In this document: piece after piece, positions 1-6,226 of the stretch
How positions within the stretch are numbered: the first letter of the stretch is position 1
Layout: each line of letters opens with the position of its first letter
DNA from: JANMZR01 sp031383555
GTDB taxonomy: Bacteria; Bacteroidota; Bacteroidia; Cytophagales; Spirosomataceae
Direction: 5' to 3'
DNA length: 6,317 bases
Assembly: GCA_031383555.1 (NCBI GenBank)
Contig: JANMZR010000012.1
Location: 1-6,317 of the forward strand
The notes under the pieces: generated by a model
What the model was told of the DNA's origin: nothing
The model's input: the letters and a program-made list of their open reading frames with translations, nothing else
Databases searched by the model: none
Translations under genes and position numbers: made by a program

Positions 1-54
1 ATCTATTTTCTTAAGTCGGCCTCACTCCTCTTTAATATATTTCAAAACAATTTT

Positions 55-98
55 AAAAAAAAAATTAGTTGAAAATCTTCCTATTCGCTTTTCAAACT
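55..98 (-). terminator. Weak terminator-like hairpin after the transglutaminase gene
   Basis: On the minus strand TTGAAAA (95-89) pairs with TTTTCAA (75-69) around a 13-base loop. The stem can be extended by AGT/ACT if one T is bulged. Four bases later there is a run of ten T (64-55). The stem is AT-rich and hence weak, but the place, 26 bases after the last stop codon of the block, is right for a terminator. No gene is supported in 1-123. Confidence 0.4.
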
Positions 99-123
99 TA
101 AAATTAAAAAACCGATACCAAGT

Positions 124-966
124 TTATTCTATATTTCTAACAATAACCTCAGTACTTAAAACTGAATTTGATTTACCTCTAAAATTACCAGCAACAGGGC
201 CAATTTTTTCAGGAAAAAGTGAAGCCGCTATTGGAATATGCAAATTTGAAACCGCATTGTTTTGCGTCGGATCGAATGCCCGCCAGCCTCCACCAGGCAA
301 GTAAACTTCTACCCAAGCATGTAAATGATTTTTCTCCAAATTGCTAGAATAATAATAACCGCTTACAAACCTTGCCGCTAAGCCCATTACATGGCAACAT
401 GCTATAAAAAAAACTGAATAGTCACGGCAGGAGCCAATTTTGTGCAGTAAGGTATATTCAGGATCTTTCGGATGACCCTCTTCTCTTATTAGATAACTAA
501 AATTTCTATTGATATAATTACTCAAATTCACTAAAAAATTTGCTGTTGACCACCCCGACTCAGATGCAATAGCACGAGCCGTTTGGTCAATCAAAGTAGT
601 TATATTTTTATTTTCAAGGTAAGGGGCTAATATTAATAGCTCATTTTGCGAATATATAAATGGTAATTTACTGGCTTCAAAAGGAAAAAAAACAAAGTCA
701 AATGGATTAAAAGCAATGGTTTCCACTTCGATTAATGCATTGAATGTGAGGCTTTTAGTTTTTTTATTGAAAAAAGAAATTGTTTGAATATTACCCTCCA
801 AGTCGATATTTTGATAAATTTGGCTAGGTTCTGGAAAAATATCAAGTTTAAACTTCTTTAAACTTAATGATTCGTTCAATCTTGGGAACAGATATATTGT
901 ATGAGGGTCTAAACTTACCTCATTAGAATATTCATATTTTAAATGATGAGTAATTGAAATATCCAT
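124..966 (-). CDS. Transglutaminase-like cysteine protein of the Anbu gene set
   Basis: A 280-residue protein of the bacterial transglutaminase-like family, which has a papain-type fold. An N-terminal beta-rich region (about residues 1-100, like the bacterial transglutaminase N-terminal domain) precedes the transglutaminase core (about 145-235). The catalytic triad is visible: Cys180 in GSCRDYS, His216 in HLHAWVEV and Asp232 in FDPT. The C-terminal strand (about 258-280) matches the usual ending of the family, and the length is normal. There is no signal peptide or membrane segment, so it is probably cytoplasmic. Family members with this layout are usually thought to act as peptidases or amide-bond exchangers rather than protein cross-linkers; the substrate is unknown. 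The ATG overlaps the stop of the Anbu gene by one base, giving TAATG, so translation is probably coupled. The context (alpha-E, Anbu, transglutaminase) marks it as part of the Anbu-associated system. Family is certain; function is inferred. Confidence 0.93.
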   Translation of the reverse strand: MDISITHHLKYEYSNEVSLDPHTIYLFPRLNESLSLKKFKLDIFPEPSQIYQNIDLEGNIQTISFFNKKTKSLTFNALIEVETIAFNPFDFVFFPFEASKLPFIYSQNELLILAPYLENKNITTLIDQTARAIASESGWSTANFLVNLSNYINRNFSYLIREEGHPKDPEYTLLHKIGSCRDYSVFFIACCHVMGLAARFVSGYYYSSNLEKNHLHAWVEVYLPGGGWRAFDPTQNNAVSNLHIPIAASLFPEKIGPVAGNFRGKSNSVLSTEVIVRNIE

Positions 967-968
967 TA
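964..968 (-). promoter_or_regulatory. TAATG stop/start overlap coupling Anbu and transglutaminase translation
   Basis: On the minus strand the Anbu stop TAA (968-966) shares its last A with the transglutaminase ATG (966-964). With no separate Shine-Dalgarno sequence visible, reinitiation by the same ribosome is the likely way the transglutaminase is translated. Confidence 0.7.
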
Positions 969-1700
969 AACTTTTTCTGCAATTTTATCGAAAATTGGTT
1001 GCATCCAATGAGTAGGCAACCTGCGAACCGATTCATTTAGTAAAGCTGCCCATTGTGATGATATTGAAGCCATATCTTCCTTTTCGAGGCGGTGTTCAGT
1101 CATATGAAAGCTCCCTTTTTCGTAAATTACAACATCCAAAGGGAAGTCTACATCATTAGCTGAAACTCTTGTTGCATCAAATGCCAAATAACCAATTTTC
1201 AATGCTTCAGGAATTGTGGTATTATGAGTTAAATTCCTATCCAACAATGGCTTACCATAACCAGAATTGCCAATTATTGAAAAAGGTGAGCCTTCCAAAA
1301 TTTCCACCCAATTGCCCTCAGGATATATTTTATAAAGTTTATGCTCACCGTCTTTTTCAAGCTGGCCACCTACCAAAGCGTGCAAATTAAATTTTAGTCC
1401 AGAAATATGTAAAGCTTCTTTATCTTCTTCAGCTACACGTCGAATCTGCTCCCCAAAAGCATTGGCAGCTTTATAAAGTTTATCAAAGTTATGGTCTTCA
1501 TTGTCAATTACTTCCTGAAAATAAGTGATAGCTTTATCTCTAACAGATCGCAGCCCTGAAGTCATAACAAAAAATGTATGCTTGGTAACTTCATGAATTG
1601 TAATTTTTTTATTTGTCGACACCTCAGAACCAGAGGTAAGTCTAGTATCGGCAATTGCAACAAGGCCACTTCGTACTTTTATTCCTAAACAATAGGTCAT
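966..1700 (-). CDS. Anbu-type proteasome-like protease (bacterial ancestral beta subunit homologue)
   Basis: A 244-residue Ntn-hydrolase of the proteasome superfamily, Anbu branch. The protein begins Met-Thr-Tyr-Cys, so removal of Met1 would expose Thr2 as the N-terminal nucleophile. Asp18 (in ADTR) and Lys32 (in NKKI) occupy the expected partner positions, and SGL at 48-50 fits the conserved Ser-Gly of the fold. Branch-typical segments are IGNSGYGKP (143-151) followed by LLDR, and the stretch around SANDVDFPLDVVIY (180-193). There is no long propeptide and no signal peptide. Known Anbu proteins form ring or lock-washer assemblies; a physiological substrate has not been settled. HslV and actinobacterial proteasome beta subunits are poorer fits, because the alpha-E and transglutaminase neighbours are the hallmark of Anbu and no HslU-like unfoldase gene is adjacent. 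It starts 33 bases after the alpha-E stop and ends in a one-base overlap with the transglutaminase gene, so the three are probably co-transcribed. No Shine-Dalgarno sequence is visible. Confidence 0.92.
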   Translation of the reverse strand: MTYCLGIKVRSGLVAIADTRLTSGSEVSTNKKITIHEVTKHTFFVMTSGLRSVRDKAITYFQEVIDNEDHNFDKLYKAANAFGEQIRRVAEEDKEALHISGLKFNLHALVGGQLEKDGEHKLYKIYPEGNWVEILEGSPFSIIGNSGYGKPLLDRNLTHNTTIPEALKIGYLAFDATRVSANDVDFPLDVVIYEKGSFHMTEHRLEKEDMASISSQWAALLNESVRRLPTHWMQPIFDKIAEKV

Positions 1701-1733
1701 TATTAATTATTTATATTTAAAAAAAATATACTT

Positions 1734-2711
1734 TTACACTTCTATACTCTTCTGAATTGGCTTCAAACCGAAGTAAGTTTGATAAATTGCATCTGCCACA
1801 AGGTTATTTTTAGTTTGAAAGTCGTCCAAAAACTTATGCAAACCTACATTAAAAATATCATCTATTTCAGTAAACTCTACCATTGATTTCAACTTACCCA
1901 TTTGTTTTTCAGCCTGATTTGAGAACCCGGAGTTGGGCATATTACCAGAAATTTCAAACAATGAAACTTCCGCATATCGCATACAATACAAAACTGAGCG
2001 TGGAAAAAACTTATCTAAAAGTAAAAATTCTGTAATATTTGAGGGATTTATTGTGATATATTTTTGTCGAAACATGTTATAGGCTGAAACTGATTTCAAT
2101 ACAGCCGACCAATGTAATAAATCAAGAGGAGAACCTACAGCTTGAGCATTGGGTAATAATATAAAATATTTTACATCTAAAAATCTGGTAGTTTTATCGG
2201 CCCGTTCCAATAACCGGCCCATTCTACCAAAATGCCAGCCTTCATTTCTTGTAATGGTGGAGTCGACAATGCCGAAAAACAACTGGCATCCTGTTTTTAT
2301 TTGCTCAAAAAAACTTTGGAATTTACTGAGTTCCCAACTTTTACTTTTTATAGCTGAATCTTTTACCATCCAATAAAATTGATTGACCTCCTCCCACATT
2401 TCTTTGGATATTACTTCACGAATAGTCCGAGCGTTTTCTCTAGCATGTTGCAGGCTCGAAAGAATAGAGTTGGGGTTTCTTTCATCGAAACTCATGTATT
2501 GAATTACGTTTTCAGGTGTGGCTTGGTCGTAATATTTATTAAAAATTAACTCATCGGCAGTGGCAATGAGTAAAGGCTCCCATTGCTCCGATATTGAAGG
2601 TGGTAAATCAAGCGCCAAATTAAAATTTACTGAAACAAATCTTGCATAATTTTCGGCTCTTTCTATATACCTGTTTAACCAATAAATTGAATTTGCAACT
2701 CTACTTAACAT
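1734..2711 (-). CDS. Alpha-E domain protein (DUF403 family)
   Basis: A 325-residue, mainly helical protein that is a full-length alpha-E domain member. Recognisable family segments are the N-terminus MLSRVANSIYWLNRYIERAE (1-20), MSFDERNPNSI (73-83) followed by LQHARENARTIREVIS (87-102) and MWEEVNQFYW (105-114), then NEGWHFGRMGRLLERADKTT (156-175) and LLLDKFFPRSV (230-240). No signal peptide or membrane segment is seen. The biochemical role is unknown. The family is genomically linked to circularly permuted ATP-grasp ligases, transglutaminase-like proteins and Anbu, and has been proposed to belong to a peptide synthesis or modification system; that is inference from gene neighbourhoods. It is the first gene of its block here, with 117 bases separating it from the amidohydrolase gene. 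The ATP-grasp partner often found immediately upstream is missing from the window. The ATG at 2711 is chosen because the family motif starts at residue 1. Confidence 0.93.
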   Translation of the reverse strand: MLSRVANSIYWLNRYIERAENYARFVSVNFNLALDLPPSISEQWEPLLIATADELIFNKYYDQATPENVIQYMSFDERNPNSILSSLQHARENARTIREVISKEMWEEVNQFYWMVKDSAIKSKSWELSKFQSFFEQIKTGCQLFFGIVDSTITRNEGWHFGRMGRLLERADKTTRFLDVKYFILLPNAQAVGSPLDLLHWSAVLKSVSAYNMFRQKYITINPSNITEFLLLDKFFPRSVLYCMRYAEVSLFEISGNMPNSGFSNQAEKQMGKLKSMVEFTEIDDIFNVGLHKFLDDFQTKNNLVADAIYQTYFGLKPIQKSIEV

Positions 2712-2725
2712 ATATTTCTTGTTTA

Positions 2726-2743
2726 GCTTGTGTATTTACAAGC
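2726..2743 (-). repeat. Inverted repeat just before the alpha-E start (possible operator or leader hairpin)
   Basis: GCTTGT (2726-2731) and ACAAGC (2738-2743) form a perfect six-base inverted repeat with a six-base spacer, ending 14 bases before the alpha-E ATG. The six pairs include three G-C pairs, which stands out in this spacer. It could be a protein-binding site or a hairpin affecting translation initiation. Function is unknown. Confidence 0.4.
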
Positions 2744-2774
2744 AAAATAACAGATAACTATTAAAAAATTTATA

Positions 2775-2801
2775 AATATTAAAATATTATTATTTAATAT
2801 T
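2775..2801 (-). repeat. All-A/T inverted repeat after the amidohydrolase gene
   Basis: AATATTAAA and TTTAATATT form a perfect nine-base inverted repeat around a nine-base loop, 27 bases after the amidohydrolase stop. On the minus strand it is followed by a T-rich stretch (TATAAATTTTTT). It may be a weak terminator between the two blocks. The stem has no G or C pair, so chance in AT-rich DNA is a real alternative. Confidence 0.35.
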
Positions 2802-2809
2802 GGCAAAAT

Positions 2810-2817
2810 CAAAAATA
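2810..2817 (-). promoter_or_regulatory. Possible -7 element upstream of the alpha-E/Anbu block
   Basis: TATTTTTG on the minus strand matches TAnnTTTG and lies about 100 bases before the alpha-E ATG. The nearest upstream TTG is 31 bases away, too far for a standard -33 element. It is reported because the alpha-E gene is separated by 117 bases from the preceding gene and should have its own promoter in this spacer. Confidence 0.25.
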
Positions 2818-2828
2818 CTAGCTGTGAT

Positions 2829-3659
2829 TTATTTTAATGAATAAAAATCAACTGCATTTTCGCCCCAAATTTTAGCTTTGTCAGATGAAGAAGAAGGAGC
2901 CATGTAATTTTCAATTATCTCCATCACTTGCCCGTATGAAGCTGCTAACATTGAAACTGGCCAATCGGAACCAAAAACCAATCTATTTGTTCCAAATGCC
3001 TCAAAAACTACATCCAAATAAGGGTTAAAGTCAGCTTCATTCCAAAGGTTCCAATCGTTTTCAGTAACCATACCTGAAAGCTTGCAATATACGTTTTCAT
3101 ATTGAGCTAATTCTTTAATGTTTTGGGACCAAGGTTTTAGCAGTCCTGTGGCTATTTTCGGTTTGGCTAAATGATCAACAATAAATTTTTGATTTGGGAA
3201 TTGTTTTACAAAATGAATCGTATTTATTAACTGATTTTCCTTAATTAAAATATCGTAAGTGAAATTGTATTCTTCCAATTTTTCAATTCCATTTAAAAAA
3301 CTCGGACGCAATAAAAAGTTAGGATCTAACTCTGTCTGTACAATATGCCTAAAGCCCTTCAATTTTTGAAAATTAGAATAATATTCAAGTCTTTCGGATA
3401 AGTTTTCAGCTTGAAAGTCAACCCATCCTACTATTCCTTTTATGAAAGAGTGTTCATTGGCAAGTTCAATAAGATAGTTAGTTTCGGCCTCTGTTTGGTC
3501 AACTTGAACAACAACGGTACCATCTACTCCGTTGATTTTCAATATATTGAGCAAGTCTTTAGGCAAAAAATCATGCTTGATTGCTTTCATTTGAGGGGTA
3601 ATCCATTCCTGTCGACTGGCTTCATATTTCCAAAAATGTTGGTGAGCATCTATTTTCAT
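2829..3659 (-). CDS. L-fuconolactonase-type amidohydrolase (sugar lactonase)
   Basis: A 276-residue TIM-barrel metal-dependent hydrolase of the amidohydrolase-2 group (COG3618-like). The N-terminus MKIDAHQHFW gives the HxH metal motif (His6, His8). RHIVQ (104-108), VDHLAKP (161-167), the SGM segment (195-197) and GSDWPV (230-235, Asp232) are the other hallmark positions of the fuconolactonase and rhamnonolactonase subgroup. Length is normal and the protein is cytoplasmic, with no signal peptide. Predicted reaction: hydrolysis of a 6-deoxy-sugar-1,4-lactone to the aldonic acid, the second step of oxidative L-fucose or L-rhamnose breakdown. The FAH hydrolase and SDR genes nearby support this pathway. 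Substrate choice between fucono- and rhamnono-lactone cannot be read from the sequence, and related family members act on 2-pyrone-4,6-dicarboxylate. The gene is separated from the FAH gene by 111 bases holding a strong hairpin, so it may be regulated separately from the upstream genes. Confidence 0.88.
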   Translation of the reverse strand: MKIDAHQHFWKYEASRQEWITPQMKAIKHDFLPKDLLNILKINGVDGTVVVQVDQTEAETNYLIELANEHSFIKGIVGWVDFQAENLSERLEYYSNFQKLKGFRHIVQTELDPNFLLRPSFLNGIEKLEEYNFTYDILIKENQLINTIHFVKQFPNQKFIVDHLAKPKIATGLLKPWSQNIKELAQYENVYCKLSGMVTENDWNLWNEADFNPYLDVVFEAFGTNRLVFGSDWPVSMLAASYGQVMEIIENYMAPSSSSDKAKIWGENAVDFYSLK

Positions 3660-3679
3660 AATTTTTTTATACTAAAAGC

Positions 3680-3710
3680 AAAAAAGGCAGAAAACCATTC
3701 AGCCTTTTTT
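3680..3710 (-). terminator. Strong symmetric rho-independent terminator or attenuator hairpin
   Basis: AAAAAAGGC (3680-3688) pairs perfectly with GCCTTTTTT (3702-3710). Inside, after one A-A mismatch, GAA (3690-3692) pairs with TTC (3698-3700) around a five-base loop. The GC-containing stem flanked by A and T runs could terminate on both strands. It lies 60 bases after the FAH stop and 20 bases before the amidohydrolase ATG. Since almost no room remains for a promoter between hairpin and start codon, it may act either as the FAH terminator or as an attenuator in the amidohydrolase leader. Confidence 0.7.
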
Positions 3711-3738
3711 AATCCTAACCTTAATTTTTTGGAATATT

Positions 3739-3746
3739 CAAAAATA
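3739..3746 (-). promoter_or_regulatory. Possible -7 element upstream of the amidohydrolase gene
   Basis: TATTTTTG on the minus strand matches TAnnTTTG. No TTG lies at the expected 19 to 21 bases upstream, and such a motif can arise by chance in AT-rich spacers, so support is weak. If used, transcription would begin near 3732, before the hairpin at 3680-3710, placing that hairpin in the leader of the amidohydrolase mRNA. Confidence 0.25.
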
Positions 3747-3770
3747 TTTTTAAAAAAACTATAATATTTT

Positions 3771-4628
3771 CTAATTAACTGAATATTTCTTCACCTTTTG
3801 TTTTTGCACACCTAAACCGTCGATGCTTAATTCCATTATGTCGCCATCTTTAAGAAAAATTGGCGGCTTAAAACCTAAGCCTACCCCGGGAGGAGTACCA
3901 GTTGAAATAACATCACCTGGCAGCAGCGTCATAAACTGACTTATGTAATGAATTAGAAAAGGCACTTTGAAAATCAATTGCTTAGAGTTACTATTTTGCA
4001 TAGTTTGGCCGTTCACAGTTAACCACATATTCAAGTTGTCAACATCAGGTACCTCATCTTGTGTTACTAAAATTGGGCCAATTGGGGCAAAAGTATCACA
4101 TCCTTTGCCTTTATCCCAAGTACCGCCTCTCTCAAGTTGGAATTCTCTTTCTGATAAATCATTGTGCAAACAATATCCTGCAACATAGTCAAGCGCCTCA
4201 CTTTCAGAAACATAACTAGCTTTTTTGGAAATAACAACAGCCAATTCTACTTCCCAATCTGACTTTTCTGAGTTTTTTGGAATTATTACATCGTCATCTG
4301 GGCCTATCAGAGCTGTGGTCGATTTGAAAAATAATATCGGTTCTTTGGGTATTTCCATACCCGATTCCTTTGCATGATCGGCGTAATTAAGTCCTATACA
4401 AACTATTTTTGATGGCCTAGCTATACATGAGCCAATTCTACTATTTTCTGGGATATGAGGCAGTACAACTTCATTTGAAGTCAGCATATTTGATAATTTG
4501 GCCAAACCACCTTCTTCAAAAAATGATTCGTTGATATCGTCGACAATTCCGCTTAGGTCAAAATAGTTTTCGTTTATAAGTATTCCAGGTTTTTCCTGGC
4601 CAACATTTCCAAATCTAAATAATTTCAT
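3771..4628 (-). CDS. FAH-family hydrolase, probable 2,4-diketo-3-deoxy-L-fuconate/rhamnonate hydrolase
   Basis: A 285-residue fumarylacetoacetate hydrolase family protein (COG0179-like). A short N-terminal domain (about 1-70) precedes the catalytic beta-roll. Visible motifs are IGLNYADHAKE (78-88), the metal ligands Glu126 and Glu128 in DWEVELAVV and Asp157 in HNDLSERE, KGCDTFAPIGP (174-184) and the substrate-loop motif TGTPPGVG (243-250). Length and layout match the single-domain bacterial branch used in oxidative sugar catabolism, not true fumarylacetoacetase of tyrosine breakdown, which is much longer. Predicted reaction: cleavage of 2,4-diketo-3-deoxy-L-fuconate to pyruvate and L-lactate. 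The fucose and rhamnose routes share this intermediate, because the SDR step removes the C4 stereocentre that distinguishes them, so this gene alone cannot separate the two pathways. It starts 50 bases after the SGNH gene stop and is probably co-transcribed with it. Ureidoglycolate lyase is a common database label for close relatives and is less likely in this context. Confidence 0.87.
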   Translation of the reverse strand: MKLFRFGNVGQEKPGILINENYFDLSGIVDDINESFFEEGGLAKLSNMLTSNEVVLPHIPENSRIGSCIARPSKIVCIGLNYADHAKESGMEIPKEPILFFKSTTALIGPDDDVIIPKNSEKSDWEVELAVVISKKASYVSESEALDYVAGYCLHNDLSEREFQLERGGTWDKGKGCDTFAPIGPILVTQDEVPDVDNLNMWLTVNGQTMQNSNSKQLIFKVPFLIHYISQFMTLLPGDVISTGTPPGVGLGFKPPIFLKDGDIMELSIDGLGVQKQKVKKYSVN

Positions 4629-4678
4629 TTTTTTTTGATATTTTACTTTTAAAATTTAATTCAATATTAATCAATTTT

Positions 4679-5338
4679 CTATTTTATAACTTCATACATA
4701 GCCTCCGCAACTAGCTGATTACCAGCATCATTCAAATGAACTCGGTCTGTTGTGAGTATTCCCTTGTCTTTATTTTCAGGATTATTATTCAGGCTATATT
4801 CATGAAAAATTTTGTTCAAGTCAACCAGTTTAAGGTTGTTTTTAATAGCCAGATTTCTAATTATTTTTGAATACTGAATCAAATCACCATCGCTATCGTT
4901 TGAAAAGTCGTTTTTCTCACCAATGCATGCAGGTGTAGTGAGAGCAACTTGTATATTTTTATCCAAAAACTTTTTAATTAATGCCTGATAAAATTTCTCG
5001 AATTTATCAGGATCAGTACCAGTACCATAACTTTTTTTATGCCAAACATCGTTTACACCTACATAAATTACTACCTGATCCGGATTTTTACTTAAAACAT
5101 CATCTTCAAATCGCAAATACAAGTCATAAATTTTATTGCCACCAATACCAGCCCCAATTAATTCAAAATTCTCTTTTTGCCCCACGCCTTCTATCATTTT
5201 TTGAAGTCTGGTAACATAACCATTAGGTCCCACTCCTGCTTGGGTAATAGAATCGCCAAAGAAAATAACTTTTTTGGGTTTCAAAAAAGTGAATGAAGTC
5301 ATACTAAAAATTAAAGAAAATATTGCGATTTTTTTCAT
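4679..5338 (-). CDS. Exported SGNH/GDSL-family hydrolase, probable carbohydrate esterase
   Basis: A 219-residue SGNH hydrolase. Block I is FFGDSIT (26-32) with nucleophile Ser30; block II is GIGG (64-67, Gly66 as oxyanion-hole residue); block III is GVND (94-97, Asn96); block V is DRVHLND (198-204) with Asp198 and His201. All four catalytic blocks are intact. Residues 1-18 form a signal peptide-like segment: Lys2-Lys3, then a hydrophobic run from Ile4 to about Leu19. There is no lipobox cysteine and no clear AxA cleavage site, so periplasmic location is likely but the cleavage point is uncertain. Predicted role: deacylation, most likely deacetylation, of a polysaccharide or oligosaccharide, as for rhamnogalacturonan- or xylan-acetylesterase-like relatives. 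The true substrate is unknown. It lies 42 bases after the SDR stop and 50 bases before the FAH start, inside the sugar catabolic block, which suggests the glycan feeding this pathway is acylated. Confidence 0.85.
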   Translation of the reverse strand: MKKIAIFSLIFSMTSFTFLKPKKVIFFGDSITQAGVGPNGYVTRLQKMIEGVGQKENFELIGAGIGGNKIYDLYLRFEDDVLSKNPDQVVIYVGVNDVWHKKSYGTGTDPDKFEKFYQALIKKFLDKNIQVALTTPACIGEKNDFSNDSDGDLIQYSKIIRNLAIKNNLKLVDLNKIFHEYSLNNNPENKDKGILTTDRVHLNDAGNQLVAEAMYEVIK

Positions 5339-5380
5339 TTTTGTGTAAAAGTTGGAGTAAAAATATTATACTATTGATTA

Positions 5381-6145
5381 TCAATTGTTTAACTTAACGA
5401 ACCCGCCATCAATCGGGTAATCACAACCTGTAACAAACGAGGCTTCGTCTGAACAAAGATACAAAGCTAGTGCGGCTATTTCAATAGGCTTAGCCATACG
5501 GCCAATAGGTTGGGTTTTTGATAATTTTTCAAACATTTCTTCCCGATTATCAGGATAGGTCCGTGTCAAATAGCCATCCACAAATGGAGTATGCACTCTT
5601 GCTGGGGAAATACTATTACATCTGATTCCTTCATTAACATAATCCTTTGCGATGGAGAGCGTCATGGCCAATACAGCACCTTTACTTGTTGAATAGGCAA
5701 ACCTTTCAGGTATTCCCACCAATGCCGCAACTGATGCCATATTAAGTATTACCCCAGCTTTTTTAGGCTTCATTAAAGAAATTGCGGCTTTTATACAATT
5801 AAAATAGCCAATTACATTTACTTTGAAAATACGCTCCATGTCCTCAACCTCAGTATTTTCAACTTTACCAATATGGGCAATTCCTGCATTATTTACCAAT
5901 ATATCTAAAGCATCAATTTGTGTAAAAACATTGGCAATAGATTCTCTTTCAGCCACATTGGCAATAAAATATTTGGCTTTTCCTCCACTCGCAACTATTT
6001 CATTTACAACTTCTTGAGCTTTTGGCTCATCCATTTCCAAAACAAAAACTTCCGCTCCTTGTTTTGCAAAAAGCAGCGCAATTTCTTTACCAATTCCACT
6101 TCCAGCCCCAGTAATTAAGGCTTTTTTATTTGAAAGATCAAACAT
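5381..6145 (-). CDS. SDR dehydrogenase, probable 2-keto-3-deoxy-L-fuconate/rhamnonate 4-dehydrogenase
   Basis: A 254-residue classical short-chain dehydrogenase with a complete Rossmann fold. The cofactor motif TGAGSGIG is at 12-19, NNAG at 85-88, and the catalytic set is Asn110, Ser138, Tyr151 and Lys155 (YSTSK at 151-155). Glu37 at the end of the second beta strand (VFVLE) favours NAD+ over NADP+. The C-terminal half has SPARVHTPF (180-188) and a typical ending with PIDGGF (244-249). The SDR fold alone does not fix the substrate; FabG-like oxidoreductases look similar. The neighbouring FAH hydrolase and fuconolactonase-type genes make oxidation of 2-keto-3-deoxy-L-fuconate (or the rhamnonate epimer) to the 2,4-diketo acid the best assignment. 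It is the first gene of the block, behind a good Bacteroidota-type promoter about 80 bases upstream. The ATG is supported by the position of the glycine motif. Fold certain, substrate inferred. Confidence 0.88.
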   Translation of the reverse strand: MFDLSNKKALITGAGSGIGKEIALLFAKQGAEVFVLEMDEPKAQEVVNEIVASGGKAKYFIANVAERESIANVFTQIDALDILVNNAGIAHIGKVENTEVEDMERIFKVNVIGYFNCIKAAISLMKPKKAGVILNMASVAALVGIPERFAYSTSKGAVLAMTLSIAKDYVNEGIRCNSISPARVHTPFVDGYLTRTYPDNREEMFEKLSKTQPIGRMAKPIEIAALALYLCSDEASFVTGCDYPIDGGFVKLNN

Positions 6146-6226
6146 ATATTTATTAAAACTTAATCAATTATTAAAAATTATTTAATTGTAAATTTAAGTG
6201 CTATTTACTATTTGCCTATCCTTTCA

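Noticed and set aside
1..72. Plus-strand frame open from the window edge to TGA at 70-72, as a possible 3' end of a convergent gene
   Set aside because: Only 23 codons are visible, with low-complexity Phe/Asn/Lys/Ile content typical of translated AT-rich spacer; there is no way to support it here.
1169..1390. Plus-strand reading frame of 73 codons
   Set aside because: It lies wholly inside the Anbu gene on the opposite strand and shows no recognisable domain; the minus-strand gene has clear family motifs.
966..1700. HslV or actinobacterial-type proteasome beta subunit
   Set aside because: The sequence starts Met-Thr-Tyr without the HslV Thr-Thr start or a long propeptide, lacks an HslU, alpha-subunit or ATPase neighbour, and sits with alpha-E and transglutaminase genes as Anbu does.
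1701..1733. Separate promoter for the Anbu gene
   Set aside because: The 33-base spacer holds no TAnnTTTG element and is too short; co-transcription with alpha-E is simpler.
3411..3764. Plus-strand reading frame of 117 codons
   Set aside because: It overlaps the conserved N-terminal part of the lactonase and runs through the terminator hairpin; its composition looks like an antisense shadow.
3771..4628. Fumarylacetoacetase of tyrosine degradation
   Set aside because: The protein is far shorter than true fumarylacetoacetase, and no other tyrosine or homogentisate gene is present; sugar-acid genes surround it.
4679..5338. Lipoprotein assignment for the SGNH hydrolase
   Set aside because: The N-terminal hydrophobic segment has no cysteine for lipid attachment; the first Cys is at residue 138.
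5823..6118. Two overlapping plus-strand frames opposite the SDR gene
   Set aside because: Both are antisense to the conserved Rossmann region of the SDR and have no recognisable motif.
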